This document shows, one piece after another, positions 34,990-43,850 of a DNA stretch of 64,000 nucleotides (positions are counted from its first letter, which is position 1; each line of letters opens with the position of its first letter). The notes beneath the pieces were generated by a model, which saw only the letters and a list, made by a program, of their open reading frames with translations, searched no databases and had not been told where the DNA came from. The stretch covers positions 1 to 64,000 of the forward strand of contig NZ_JAQQPZ010000004.1 of assembly GCF_028750675.1 (NCBI RefSeq), given 5' to 3'. Both the position numbers and the translations under genes were made by a program. Source of the DNA: Shewanella metallivivens (lineage in GTDB: Bacteria; Pseudomonadota; Gammaproteobacteria; Enterobacterales; Shewanellaceae).

Positions 34990-35928
34990 ATGAAATTTAA
35001 AATATGTCCGTTATTGCTGCTCGCCAGCTTTGCGACAACCGCAGCACCATTAAGTTACAACGGCACGGCACAGGTTATTGAAGGCCAAGCAACCGTCACA
35101 AAAGCAAACTTATTTACCTGCCAACATGGCCAGTCGCGTACATCACCTACCGGCGTAAAAAGCGATAACGGCCATGAGTTTACAGTGCCTGCATCGCTTC
35201 AATACCAACCACAATACTTCACGGCAGATCTTTATAATGAATGCTCAGGGGTTACGCCGGCATCAATAGCTGAAGTCGATTTATCGGCTGTGCCTGTTAT
35301 CGAGGTCGATAACGATGGCGAGGTAATAACCGGTTATATTTTTGCCGATAATTACTTTGAACTCTTTATTAACGGCAAACTCATCGGCGTAGATCCCATT
35401 CCTTTTACGCCATTTAATTCCAATATTGTCCGATTTAAAGTTAAAAAGCCTTATGACATCGCTATCAAAGTCGTCGATTGGGAAGAAAACTCAGGGTTAG
35501 GAACAGAAAATAATCGCGGTAAACAATATCATCCAGGCGATGGCGGCTTAATTGCCAGCTTCTCTGATGGCACCACAACTCACGCCGAGTGGTCTGCGCA
35601 AACGTTTTATACTGCCCCCATTTATGACTTAAGTTGCGCGACTGAAGTGGGCCAACAACGGTTAACCAAAAATTGTAATACTGAAGGCAGAAATAGCTAT
35701 AACCAGGCTTATTCACTGCATTGGCAAATACCTCAAGACTGGCAGACTAATAATGAATATGTCAGTTGGCCAAAGTCTGTTGAATTTACCGAACAAGAAA
35801 TTGGCGTAGACAACAAAAAAGCCTACATGAATTTTCAGCAGCAATTTTCAGGCTCGGGAGCAGCGTTTATTTGGTCAAGTAATGTCATTCTAGACAACCT
35901 AGTATTGTTTAGATATCACGTTAAGTAG
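34990..35928 (+). CDS. Secreted protein of unknown function
   Basis: 312 residues from ATG at 34990 (TGGAG ribosome-binding site); a GTG 12 bases upstream is the only alternative. Sec signal peptide to ~residue 19 (CPLLLLASFATTAA). The mature part is beta-rich with four visible cysteines (FTCQHG, NECSG, LSCATE, KNCNTEG), aromatic strands (DNYFELFINGKLIG, IAIKVVDWEEN) and a C-terminal WSSNVILDNLVLFRYHV. The pattern 'DNYFELFINGKLIGVD...FKVKKPYDIAIKVVDWEE' suggests a carbohydrate-binding-like beta sandwich, but I do not recognise the family. Isolated gene between the MITE and a heptamer repeat. Confidence 0.8.
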   Translation: MKFKICPLLLLASFATTAAPLSYNGTAQVIEGQATVTKANLFTCQHGQSRTSPTGVKSDNGHEFTVPASLQYQPQYFTADLYNECSGVTPASIAEVDLSAVPVIEVDNDGEVITGYIFADNYFELFINGKLIGVDPIPFTPFNSNIVRFKVKKPYDIAIKVVDWEENSGLGTENNRGKQYHPGDGGLIASFSDGTTTHAEWSAQTFYTAPIYDLSCATEVGQQRLTKNCNTEGRNSYNQAYSLHWQIPQDWQTNNEYVSWPKSVEFTEQEIGVDNKKAYMNFQQQFSGSGAAFIWSSNVILDNLVLFRYHVK

Positions 35929-35930
35929 CA

Positions 35931-35991
35931 AAATGCTAAATGCTAAATGCTAAATGCTAAATGCTAGGTGTTGAGTGTTAAGTGTTAAGTG
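35931..35991 (+). repeat. Heptamer tandem repeat
   Basis: Five perfect copies of AAATGCT (35931-35965) followed by about four degenerate heptads (AGGTGTT, GAGTGTT, AAGTGTT, AAGTGC), beginning at the stop of the secreted-protein gene. Confidence 0.9.
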
Positions 35992-35993
35992 CA

Positions 35994-36026
35994 AGTCAGG
36001 ATGCCAATAATGGTGGCATCCTGACT
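35994..36026 (+). terminator. Hairpin after the heptamer repeat
   Basis: Perfect 13-bp stem AGTCAGGATGCCA / TGGCATCCTGACT with a 7-base loop; only a weak T-rich stretch follows, so termination efficiency is uncertain. Confidence 0.6.
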
Positions 36027-36129
36027 CTATGACTCATTTTTACTATCAAATATCGCTTTATCGTTAAAAAACTTACTAGATGCATCGCAGACTACTACGG
36101 GGTAAAATAGCCGCCCTTTTATGCTGTGA

Positions 36130-37863
36130 GTGTATGTAATGACTGTTAGCGACCCGTGTGTTATTCCTTTTCATGATGCGATAGCGTTCAGTAGCACACT
36201 TGCACAACACGGATTACCAGAGTCTTTTACTTTCCCGTTTTATTATCAACCTCACCCACTCACCATACTGGCCGCACAACAATTGCAGCAAGAGTTACTT
36301 GAAGCAAACCCATGGCAGCATAACTTTGGCCTAAACAGCAGCAACGATCGCGGCATGGTCATCGGTAAGATGTTTGGGGTATTGGTAGTAAAAGACACCC
36401 AAGGGCGACTTGGTTTTTTAGCGGCGTTTTCAGGCAAATTAGCCGAGCAAAATATCTTGCCACCTTTTGTGCCGCCCGTGTTTGACATGCTGACCCAAGA
36501 CAGCTTTTTCAGCCTTGAAAACAAGCAAATTAACCAGATTAACCAGTTACTCCACCAGCATGAAAGCGCCCCGCTACTGGCCAGTTTAAGCGCGCAGTTA
36601 ACGCAGCAACAACAGCAAGCAGAACGTGAGCTTGAGCAACAACGCAACGCAATAGTTGAAGGCCGCAAACAGCGAAAACAACAACGCGAGCAAGCCGATA
36701 ACGCATTAGCCCAGGCCGACATCAACAGTGATGAGCATAAAACCTTATCAATTGAGCTTAGCCGCCAAAGCGTGCAGCAAAAGCATCAGCTCAATACATT
36801 AAAGCAGCAATGGCAAAGCCAAATCATGGCAACGCAAACCCAGCTTAATGAGCTACAGCAGCAAATAAAACAGCTTAAGCGCCAGCGTAAACAGCTGTCT
36901 AACAGCTTGCAAAAAAAGCTGTTTTCCCAGTATCAGTTTTTAAATACCTTGGGTGATGCACGAGACTTAAACGATATTTTTAACGATGCACCTAATCACT
37001 TACCACCAGCAGGTGCTGGCGAGTGTGCAGCGCCTAAGTTGCTGCAATATGCCTTTAAAAAACAGTTAACGCCTGTTGCTATGGCCGAGTTTTGGTGGGG
37101 CGCATCGCCAAAATCAGAAATTAAACAGCATAAAAACTTCTACCCTGCATGCCACGGAAAATGCCGGCCAATTTTAACCCACATGCTGGCGGGTATGCAG
37201 GTTGATGCAGATCCATTACTGCTTAATCCCGGTAAAGACTTAACCATCGATATTATTTATCAAGACGATGTAATGGCGGTTATTAATAAGCCCGCCGAGC
37301 TCTTATCGGTACCAGGCAAAAATATCACCGACTCAGTATTTAGCCGTATGCAACAACAATTCCCTAATGCGACGGGGCCGCTGATTGTGCATCGCCTAGA
37401 TATGTCAACATCAGGGCTGATGGTGATAGCACTTACCAAAGAGGCCAACAAAGCCTTACAACAGCAATTTATACAGCGCAGCGTAACCAAACGTTACATA
37501 GCGTTAATTGAGGGTGTGCCGAGCCAAAATGAAGGTGAGATAAGTTTGCCACTTAGAGTCGATTTAGACGACCGACCTAAGCAGCTTGTTTGTTATGAAC
37601 ACGGCAAGCATGCACTAACGCATTGGCAGCTATTTAAGCGCCAAGGTAACCGCACCTTGGTGCATTTGTACCCTAAAACGGGGCGGACTCACCAATTACG
37701 TGTGCATTGCGCTCATCATGATGGTTTACACATGCCAATCGTCGGTGATGACTTATACGGTGTTGCCGCAAATCGCTTACACTTACATGCTCAATATTTG
37801 GCGTTAACACACCCAGCCACGGGTGAAGCAATGGTATTCGAGGTTAAAGCGGATTTTGAATAA
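36130..37863 (+). CDS. RluA-family pseudouridine synthase with long N-terminal extension
   Basis: 577 residues (a start at 36139, MTVSDP, is equally possible). The C-terminal ~210 residues are a complete RluA-type catalytic domain: VINKPAELLSVPGK, HRLDMSTSGLMVIA with catalytic Asp, and KTGRTHQLRVH. The first ~350 residues are an extension with a globular start (FGLNSSNDRGMVIGKMFGVLVVKD), a long Gln/Glu-rich coiled coil (~150-260), and a Cys-containing segment (GAGECAAPKLLQYAFKKQL and HGKCRPILTHML). Such extended RluA proteins occur in Vibrio and Shewanella. The GECAAPK...ACHGKC cysteines could bind metal. The RNA target is unknown. Confidence 0.9.
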   Translation: MYVMTVSDPCVIPFHDAIAFSSTLAQHGLPESFTFPFYYQPHPLTILAAQQLQQELLEANPWQHNFGLNSSNDRGMVIGKMFGVLVVKDTQGRLGFLAAFSGKLAEQNILPPFVPPVFDMLTQDSFFSLENKQINQINQLLHQHESAPLLASLSAQLTQQQQQAERELEQQRNAIVEGRKQRKQQREQADNALAQADINSDEHKTLSIELSRQSVQQKHQLNTLKQQWQSQIMATQTQLNELQQQIKQLKRQRKQLSNSLQKKLFSQYQFLNTLGDARDLNDIFNDAPNHLPPAGAGECAAPKLLQYAFKKQLTPVAMAEFWWGASPKSEIKQHKNFYPACHGKCRPILTHMLAGMQVDADPLLLNPGKDLTIDIIYQDDVMAVINKPAELLSVPGKNITDSVFSRMQQQFPNATGPLIVHRLDMSTSGLMVIALTKEANKALQQQFIQRSVTKRYIALIEGVPSQNEGEISLPLRVDLDDRPKQLVCYEHGKHALTHWQLFKRQGNRTLVHLYPKTGRTHQLRVHCAHHDGLHMPIVGDDLYGVAANRLHLHAQYLALTHPATGEAMVFEVKADFE

Positions 37864-37887
37864 ACCAAATGCCAATCTATAAACAAT

Positions 37888-37919
37888 AAAACCGATATTG
37901 CGTAAACAATATCGGTTTT
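37888..37919. terminator. Bidirectional terminator between convergent genes
   Basis: 13-bp stem AAAACCGATATTG / CAATATCGGTTTT with a CGTAAA loop, between the RluA-type gene (+) and the lipoprotein gene (-). Confidence 0.88.
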
Positions 37920-37954
37920 GGTTAACGCATTAGCGTTGATAAAACGACAACTAT

Positions 37955-38536
37955 TTAGAAGTTATTGGGTTTCTCTTCCAAATGCATTTGCTCAACAAGG
38001 CCTTGCCCCGTGCGTTGCTGATAAGTTGATTCAGCTTGCTGCATTCTGGTTTTGCCACTGGTGACCAGTGCTTGGCCTTGTTCTGTTTCACTCTGACCTT
38101 CAGCCACATTGGTATTACCGTCTTCAATAAGCTCCTTACCGTCGACATACATTTCGTCTGCATCTTCCCAAGCATCGGCAATATCATCTAAGCGTTCAAC
38201 TAAATCCGCTGCACGCTTACCATTTTGAGCCCCCGTTAACGAGCTCGCCATTGCTTGAAACGCTTCAGGTTGCTTTTGAGCATTGCTTCTCGCTTGAGTA
38301 ATCAGTTTTTCACCTTCACGAATTTGTGCATTGCCTTTACTTATCGCTTTACGGCCATCAGCTAACAATGCTTCACCTTTTTTAACGTCCTTTTGACCTT
38401 GTTCCCATTGCTGAGACACATCAAGATGTTTTTCGCTCTCGGCTTTCACTTTTGAGGCAAAATTATTTTGAGGTGTGGCACATCCAGTGATACCAACAAC
38501 ACCAACAACGATCAAACTACACAGTACTTTGTTCAA
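37955..38536 (-). CDS. Predicted lipoprotein with repetitive helical body
   Basis: 193 residues; the signal sequence ends in the lipobox ITGC (Cys19). The mature part is highly charged and helical, with repeated short motifs of the type GxxxxxxG-K/E (QGQKDVKKGEALLADGRKAI, KGNAQIREGEKLI, DGKELIEDGNTNVAEGQS, EQGQALVTSG), which suggests an extended rod or coiled repeat with a glycine every ~7-11 residues. Not recognised. It is predicted in the inner or outer membrane with the rod in the periplasm. Confidence 0.8.
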   Translation of the reverse strand: MNKVLCSLIVVGVVGITGCATPQNNFASKVKAESEKHLDVSQQWEQGQKDVKKGEALLADGRKAISKGNAQIREGEKLITQARSNAQKQPEAFQAMASSLTGAQNGKRAADLVERLDDIADAWEDADEMYVDGKELIEDGNTNVAEGQSETEQGQALVTSGKTRMQQAESTYQQRTGQGLVEQMHLEEKPNNF

Positions 38537-38717
38537 TTAACGTCTCAATAATTCAGGTTAGGATCGGCGCAATTAAACAGTTTGATCACAAAAATAGCAA
38601 GAGCCTAACCACATTAAATCGCGTTAATGAAACCCAGCCCCTTCGGGGTTTAGCATTAATTGCTAATATAAATATACCGTCCAAAAGGCTCTAAAACAAA
38701 AAGTGTCCAATGTAATG

Positions 38718-39497
38718 TTACAGCTCGAACAACACATCCGTTCTAATGATGTATTTAACCCCATGATAAATCGGCTCTGAACTGTGAATACAGTGCAATG
38801 GGTGCATGCCATGAGGAAAACACAATACACTCCCTGCAGGCGTTCGCACATCCACCTGTTTGACATTATCGCCACGTTTTGCCGGCAAATGTGGATTGTC
38901 AGCATTAACTAAAAAGCGAGTTGCCCCACCTTCAAAGTCATCTGTGAGTAGGATTAAAAAGGTTAGCTGACTGTAACGGTCGCCAAAAGCATCACGCACC
39001 AGTTGGCCATTGATGACTTGACTGCCAGGCCATGAACCATCCGAATGCGGTTTAAAATAATCCCCTTTACTGTAACGATAAAAACGAAAGCGATTGTTTA
39101 ATCCAAGTGCAGCTTTACCAGCAAAAATACCCAAATCATCACCCATAAGGTGTGTTACTTTATTCCAAATGGCTTGCTCAGTGGCGTTATCAACCACCCA
39201 GGTCAAACTGTCGTTATGGCGAACATCACGCGGTAACGACACGGCAGCATCGGGCAAAAAGCCCATCGACTCACTTGCCGCAATTAAGCGTTTGCACTCA
39301 TCGGCAGACAATACATTCAATAATTGAAAAGCCCCTGGCACTTCGTCTAACCTTTTTTTAGTCACAGGCGTTGTGGCAACATCATTCAGTGACGCGGTAT
39401 TTGCCTGATGATTTGCCCATGTTGGCAATGCTGGATGCTCGGCTCCTGGCTCATGAGCGATGACATAAAACGCTGAATTCTCATTTGTGCTATTCAT
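38718..39497 (-). CDS. 2OG-Fe(II) oxygenase (prolyl-4-hydroxylase-like)
   Basis: 259 residues. The double-stranded beta-helix core shows RYSKGDYFKPHSDGSW (HxD iron ligands ~His158/Asp160), a substrate strand FLILLTDDFEGGATRFLV, GSVLCFPHGMHPLHCIHSSEPIYHGVKYIIRTDVLF (third ligand His and the 2OG-binding Lys/Arg; quoted by its HGVKYIIRTD core). The fold and motifs match the P4Hc oxygenases; substrates may be protein prolines or small molecules. It is on the same strand as, and downstream of, an aldehyde dehydrogenase with a 72-base gap. Confidence 0.88.
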   Translation of the reverse strand: MNSTNENSAFYVIAHEPGAEHPALPTWANHQANTASLNDVATTPVTKKRLDEVPGAFQLLNVLSADECKRLIAASESMGFLPDAAVSLPRDVRHNDSLTWVVDNATEQAIWNKVTHLMGDDLGIFAGKAALGLNNRFRFYRYSKGDYFKPHSDGSWPGSQVINGQLVRDAFGDRYSQLTFLILLTDDFEGGATRFLVNADNPHLPAKRGDNVKQVDVRTPAGSVLCFPHGMHPLHCIHSSEPIYHGVKYIIRTDVLFEL

Positions 39498-39569
39498 TAA
39501 AAACTGACCTTAATACTCAATATAAAGCGATGATAAACCTGCAATAAGCTTATGGTTAATGTTAAATGG

Positions 39570-40937
39570 TTAGTAACTCATCACCCTAACTTGGCCAAAC
39601 TGACGATGACCCGCCGCCGTACCATGAAAACCAAAACCACTTTGCTTAGCGCCAACCCATGGTGCATTACCTGCTCCACCACCTTGGTTAACCCCCACCA
39701 TGCCTGCTTCAAGTTGTTCGGCCACCGCATGAGCACCTTGCCCGCCAAATACCGCCGCACTTAAGCCATAAATGCTGTCGTTGGCCCGAGTGATTGCATC
39801 GTTAATGTCATTAAATCGGCTGATGGCCACCACAGGGCCAAAGGTTTCCTCACGCTCAAGCAACATATCAGGGGTTAAACCACTCACCACGGTGGGTTGA
39901 ATAAACGGCAACGAATAATCATCGCTGCCTAATAAAAATTGCGCGCCCTTGGCTTTAGCGTCTTGCAATTGTTGCAATACTTTTTGGTGTTGAGTTGGAT
40001 TAACCATAGGGCCAATATTCACTTGTGCTTGGTCCCATGTACCCACTTGATATCGGCTAGCCAGTTGCACCACCTTTTGCTCAAACTCGTCGGCAATCCG
40101 CTCATCCACGTAAATACGCTCGGTTGATGTACACATTTGCCCAGCATTTTCAAACGAGCTTGCCACCGCAAAGCGCACTGCGGCATCAATGTTGGCACTG
40201 GCCATAACAATCATCGGGTCGTTACCACCGAGCTCCATCACTAATCGTTTTAATCCTGGAGCAGCATTGGCCATAATATGCTTACCTGCGGCTAGAGACC
40301 CAGTAAAAGCCACCATATTAATGTCGGCGCTCACAAGTGCCTGGCCGAGAACTTTATCACCTTGGGCCACTTGCAATACATGGGCAGGCAACACTTTATT
40401 TAAGGTATCAACAAACAGCTGAGCAACTAACGGTGTTTCTTCTGATGGCTTTAACACCACACTGTTACCTGCAATTAAGGCTGGCATTAATAAGTTATTG
40501 GCCATCGCTAACGGATAATTCCAGGGCGAAATTACCGCAACGACGCCTAAAGGTCGATATTGCAATTGAGTGTTGTGGCCAAGGTCTTCTGCTGCCAAGG
40601 CATCGCCTATTTCACCAGCAAAATAAGGCGCGTTTTGAATCGTGCCGCCGACTTCATAAGTGGCGCGGCGATAGTCTTTACCCATTTCTTGGCCAATTAA
40701 CATCGCCAATTCATCTTGCACCTCGGCTAACGCTTGATAAGCCTTAACTACATACTGTTGGCGCTCGCTTAACGCTAAGCTCGCCCATGCTTTTTGTGAT
40801 GATCTGGCTTGCGCTATCACCTGTGGAAGATCGGATATTGCTAAAGCATCAACACTGCCCACCGCAGTCGCTTGGATAGTGTCGCTCCCAGCCACTTTAT
40901 GGTAGCTACCTGCATCATAAGAAGTTAATACTGCCAT
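39570..40937 (-). CDS. NAD(P)-dependent aldehyde dehydrogenase family protein
   Basis: 455 residues, typical ALDH length. Visible motifs: ISPWNYPLAMANN, AGNSVVLKPSEETP, VAFTGSLAAGKHIM, the general base Glu in VMELGGNDPMIV (~247), the catalytic Cys in FENAGQMCTSTERIYV (~281), and EETFGPVVAI. It oxidises an aldehyde to the acid; succinate-semialdehyde dehydrogenase-type enzymes are the nearest by motif, but substrate cannot be fixed. It is divergent from an HxlR regulator with a 110-base gap, a common layout for aldehyde-stress genes controlled by HxlR proteins. Confidence 0.93.
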   Translation of the reverse strand: MAVLTSYDAGSYHKVAGSDTIQATAVGSVDALAISDLPQVIAQARSSQKAWASLALSERQQYVVKAYQALAEVQDELAMLIGQEMGKDYRRATYEVGGTIQNAPYFAGEIGDALAAEDLGHNTQLQYRPLGVVAVISPWNYPLAMANNLLMPALIAGNSVVLKPSEETPLVAQLFVDTLNKVLPAHVLQVAQGDKVLGQALVSADINMVAFTGSLAAGKHIMANAAPGLKRLVMELGGNDPMIVMASANIDAAVRFAVASSFENAGQMCTSTERIYVDERIADEFEQKVVQLASRYQVGTWDQAQVNIGPMVNPTQHQKVLQQLQDAKAKGAQFLLGSDDYSLPFIQPTVVSGLTPDMLLEREETFGPVVAISRFNDINDAITRANDSIYGLSAAVFGGQGAHAVAEQLEAGMVGVNQGGGAGNAPWVGAKQSGFGFHGTAAGHRQFGQVRVMSY

Positions 40938-41007
40938 GGAGAAATGTTCCTTAATGGTACTAGTCTAATTACCGCCTATTCTGATACAGTGGGATATAAA
41001 AGCAACC

Positions 41008-41025
41008 AGTATACTTTTAGTAACC
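41008..41025. promoter_or_regulatory. Possible HxlR operator in the ALDH/hxlR divergent gap
   Basis: AGTATACT palindrome (41008-41015) followed by TTTAGTAACC, within the 110-base divergent region and near the hxlR start. A related half (GGTACTAGTC) lies at ~40955. Inferred from position only. Confidence 0.3.
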
Positions 41026-41047
41026 TAGAGTAAATCAAGTTGGAATA

Positions 41048-41404
41048 ATGAAAACAACAATTGAAACAATGAATAACGGTCAAAAAAAAGTAATTAACCC
41101 ATGCAAAGAACCTTGCTCAGTTGAACGCGGCATGCGTGTGTTAGGCGGAAAATGGAAAGCCTCTATCCTGTGGCACCTACAAGATGAGCCGGTCCGCTTT
41201 AATGATTTATCGCGCATGTTAGGCGGCGCCAGTAAAAAAATGGTCGACCAACGGCTCAAAGAACTTGAAGCCCAGGGGTTAGTGACTCGTCATGTCATCA
41301 ACGACAGACCGATTGCTGTCGCTTATGCCATTACTGAGCTGGGTCGCACAGCCTTAGATATTTTAGAGCGCTTAAAAGAGTGGGCAGATGAGTATGTTGT
41401 GTGA
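41048..41404 (+). CDS. HxlR-family transcriptional regulator
   Basis: 118 residues in the compact HxlR winged-helix form: CSVERGMRVLGGKWKASILWHL (first helices, with a Cys pair CKEPC near the N-terminus at ~18-23 that could serve in redox or aldehyde sensing), LSRMLGGASKKMVDQRLKELEAQGLV (recognition helix) and AYAITELGRTAL. HxlR proteins such as YodB and HypR respond to electrophiles through cysteines. Divergent from the ALDH gene, which is its probable target. Confidence 0.92.
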   Translation: MKTTIETMNNGQKKVINPCKEPCSVERGMRVLGGKWKASILWHLQDEPVRFNDLSRMLGGASKKMVDQRLKELEAQGLVTRHVINDRPIAVAYAITELGRTALDILERLKEWADEYVV

Positions 41405-41593
41405 TGGCGATTTAAGCAATATCGTCTAAGAGGAATAACCTCTAAGTCATTGATATCGCAAAGCGGCTAGAGCATATATTCAAAACAGTAAAAAATATGA
41501 GACAGGTAAACGAATAATACAATTGTATGGTGGCTACTCATGTACGTGGACATCCCCTACAATCCGCAGTTGATGTTATTGAAGTAGGTATTT

Positions 41594-42364
41594 ATGAGTA
41601 GATTTGTCTTAGCATTTATCATTGTCGCTAGTGTGTTTATTCCGCAGATGGTTTGCGCGAGAGACAAGATTGTCTTTTATACCGAATCTTACCCCCCCTT
41701 CCAATCGCAAAATCAACAAGGTGAATTTGTCGGCTTTGCTATCGATATTTTACATGCAGCACAGCCTTACCTTGATTTTGATATCGACATTCAAATTATG
41801 CCGTGGAGCCGCGCTTATCATAATGCACAAACCCAACCCAATACCTTTATTTTTTCAATTGCCAACACCGAAAAACGCTTAGCACACTTTAAGTGGATTG
41901 ATGGGTTCTATACAGTACAAGATATGATTTACCGTAAAAGTAACCGTCCAGATATTGTGCTCGACAATATCGACGATATTAATCGTTACACTTTGGCATT
42001 ATCACGCAGTGATGCGGCGCTAGACAGATTAAAACTTGATAATAAGCACCCTAATGTATACCTCGTAAGAAGCCAAACCGCAGCGCTAAAAATGCTGCAC
42101 TTTGATCGGGTTGATTTAATCTATAACAATGAAGTTGGCTTTGCAGAAGACATCAAAAAAATGGGTTACACATTGAGCGAGTTTACCCCGGTATTACCTG
42201 TTGTGAACATGCCTATCGGTATTTCAACCCACAAAGACACCGATGAAAAGCTGGCTGATAATATGCGCCAAGCACTGCACATGCTTAAACAAAATGGCGA
42301 GTTAGCACAAATCACCACTCGTTGGTTCGCCCCTCGAGTTGCCACCGCCCTTGTAACTGAGTAA
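41594..42364 (+). CDS. Periplasmic amino-acid-type solute-binding protein (SBP_bac_3)
   Basis: 256 residues with a signal peptide ending at VCA (~residue 22). The mature domain has IVFYTESYPPFQSQNQQGEFVGFAIDIL, the entry signature of family 3 binding proteins (quoted by TESYPPF and GFAIDIL), followed by PWSRAYHNAQTQPNTFIFSIANTEKR and RWFAP at the end. No permease or ATPase genes are beside it, so it may be an orphan binding protein. Such stand-alone forms in Shewanella often accompany signalling or uncharacterised uptake. Confidence 0.88.
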   Translation: MSRFVLAFIIVASVFIPQMVCARDKIVFYTESYPPFQSQNQQGEFVGFAIDILHAAQPYLDFDIDIQIMPWSRAYHNAQTQPNTFIFSIANTEKRLAHFKWIDGFYTVQDMIYRKSNRPDIVLDNIDDINRYTLALSRSDAALDRLKLDNKHPNVYLVRSQTAALKMLHFDRVDLIYNNEVGFAEDIKKMGYTLSEFTPVLPVVNMPIGISTHKDTDEKLADNMRQALHMLKQNGELAQITTRWFAPRVATALVTE

Positions 42365-42552
42365 ATGAGTAACACTGAGTAACTCAGCCAGCGTTGGTTT
42401 ATTTATACGCGTTTCGCAGCCCAATTGCATACAGCCCCCACAATTAGCGTCTTCATATTCAGTGTTGAATTGTGGATATTATTAAGTGGATATTGCGAAA
42501 TAGATATAATTAGCCAGCGGCTGACTCATTTGGGGACAAACCGTGAAACCTC
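42365..42552. other. Non-coding spacer after the binding-protein gene
   Basis: AT-rich stretch without a credible gene or hairpin; nothing further seen. Confidence 0.5.
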
Positions 42553-42812
42553 TTCTCGTCATTCCGGCAATGCTTTTTAGCCGGAATCCAGATGTTTGCT
42601 CTGTTGTTTGGTCGTTTTGTGCTTTTTGTGCTTTATGGCCTGCGGTCACTAACGCTTAAGATCGCAAGCTTCCATTCCACCCTGCACGAGCCAAATACGA
42701 CGTCATTCCGGCAATGCTTTTGAGCCGGAGTCATGGTGTTTTGTTCTTTATGGCCTGCGGCCACTAACGTCGTGGCGCTTCGCCCACACCAGACCAAGAG
42801 GAAACCAACGGC
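42553..42812 (+). repeat. Modular dispersed repeat with palindromic cores (copy B)
   Basis: Contains the ATTCCGGC...GCCGGAAT module twice (~42560-42588 and ~42703-42730; the second has GCCGGAG), a TTTATGGCCTGCGG(T/C)CACTAACG unit twice (~42630 and ~42747), and CCACCCTGCACGAGCC between them. The same modules are at 24841-25066 in the opposite orientation and a different order. Marks the left edge of the ATPase/HNH island. Confidence 0.7.
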
Positions 42813-42985
42813 TGTTCCCTCTTTACTCTTTATAAAAGAATTGGCCCAGCCGCCATATCAAAATTATCATTCTTGTTACTAAACGATAACTGCGATAATT
42901 TCGCGACGTGGTTGAATCCAGCTTTTAACTTCGTTTGTAACCTGCTTCGGCCCATCTTGTAGTAAAGAGTGAAAATGCTAACGCT

Positions 42986-43102
42986 TCAGATGGGGCGTCC
43001 CTTCCCCTCTAAAGCTAGCCAGACATCCATGCCTGGACTCACATCATTTTCTTCAGCGGCCTCAAGTTCAGAGTTGAATTTAGGCATTTCAAGCTGAGGC
43101 AT
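42986..43102 (-). CDS. Possible small acidic ORF or gene remnant
   Basis: 38 codons starting MPQLEMPKFNSELEAAEE and ending KGRPI before TGA. The composition looks protein-like (acidic, no low complexity), but the ribosome-binding site is weak. Just downstream on the same strand another frame reads LQDGPKQVTNEVKSWIQ..., also protein-like, so the pair may be the remains of one frameshifted gene. It follows the HNH gene on the same strand after 97 bases. Not recognised. Confidence 0.25.
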   Translation of the reverse strand: MPQLEMPKFNSELEAAEENDVSPGMDVWLALEGKGRPI

Positions 43103-43199
43103 CTAACTCACTTTTGGACAGAACCTTGTTAGGGGAACTGCTAAGTTGATCGCCAATTGATGAATAAAAGTAAGCCAACATTGTTAATCTATAGCGCCT

Positions 43200-43850
43200 T
43201 TAATCGTCAAGCAGCTCAAGCATGCGCGCCTTAATTAACCCCACTAGGTGACTAGCGCCTTTCAATTTTGCATCGCGAAACTCTTCAGCCAAAACTATCA
43301 TTTCATCAGGTTCAAGATAGCCAAAGTCTAAAGAACGTTGATTCAATTTACACAACCCAATAGTGAAGTGCCCTTTTTTAGTTTTATCCACATACCAACG
43401 GTCACGAAAAATATCGATATGGTCGGCGTAATCATCGAAGTGAGGATGGACTAACAAGAAAGCCCCTGACGAAGATGGATACCTTTTCCGCTCTCCGGTG
43501 CTAAGTGGTTTTATGGTGTCACGATTCCATTTGATGGAATTACAATCAGCACAAGCAACGCATAAATTTTTAGGGTAAAACATGTACTTCTTATACATTT
43601 CTTTTGGCGCAATGTGCTCAACTTGGCAATTTGAAGCAGATTGAACACTGACGTCTTTTCGGCAATAAGCACATTTTGACTTCTGCTCAATTCTGTAATG
43701 CTTACGAATATGTGATCTTAAAGATTGTAATGGTTCTTTTTGCTCTTCCTTGGTCCAGTCATTGTGGGAGAAGTTTTCATCCTCAACTATTTTCTTAATT
43801 AGTTGTCTCTGTTCTTTGGAGAATACTACCTCTTTTTCAATATTAGCCAT
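43200..43850 (-). CDS. HNH endonuclease, PtuB-like (Septu-type defence candidate)
   Basis: 216 residues from ATG at 43850, which overlaps the ATPase stop by 8 bases (ATGGCTAA) and has GAGG 12 bases upstream; an in-frame ATG at 43868 is also possible. The HNH domain is clear at ~60-120: KCAYCRKDV (first CxxC), QVEHIAPKEMY (EH catalytic His), NLCVACADCNSIKWN (second CxxC plus Asn). Partnered with an ABC-like ATPase in one translational unit, it matches the effector of Septu systems and of retron-associated PtuAB pairs. No reverse transcriptase or msr-msd is nearby, so a free-standing Septu is the better reading. Defence activity is inferred from architecture. Confidence 0.8.
   Translation of the reverse strand: MANIEKEVVFSKEQRQLIKKIVEDENFSHNDWTKEEQKEPLQSLRSHIRKHYRIEQKSKCAYCRKDVSVQSASNCQVEHIAPKEMYKKYMFYPKNLCVACADCNSIKWNRDTIKPLSTGERKRYPSSSGAFLLVHPHFDDYADHIDIFRDRWYVDKTKKGHFTIGLCKLNQRSLDFGYLEPDEMIVLAEEFRDAKLKGASHLVGLIKARMLELLDD

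Noticed and set aside
35931..35991. CRISPR-like array
   Set aside because: Units are contiguous 7-mers without spacers and there are no cas genes in the window.
36252..36725. 157-codon minus-strand frame opposite the RluA extension
   Set aside because: A Cys/Ser/Ala-rich mirror of the Gln-rich coiled coil; the plus-strand gene is complete and better supported.
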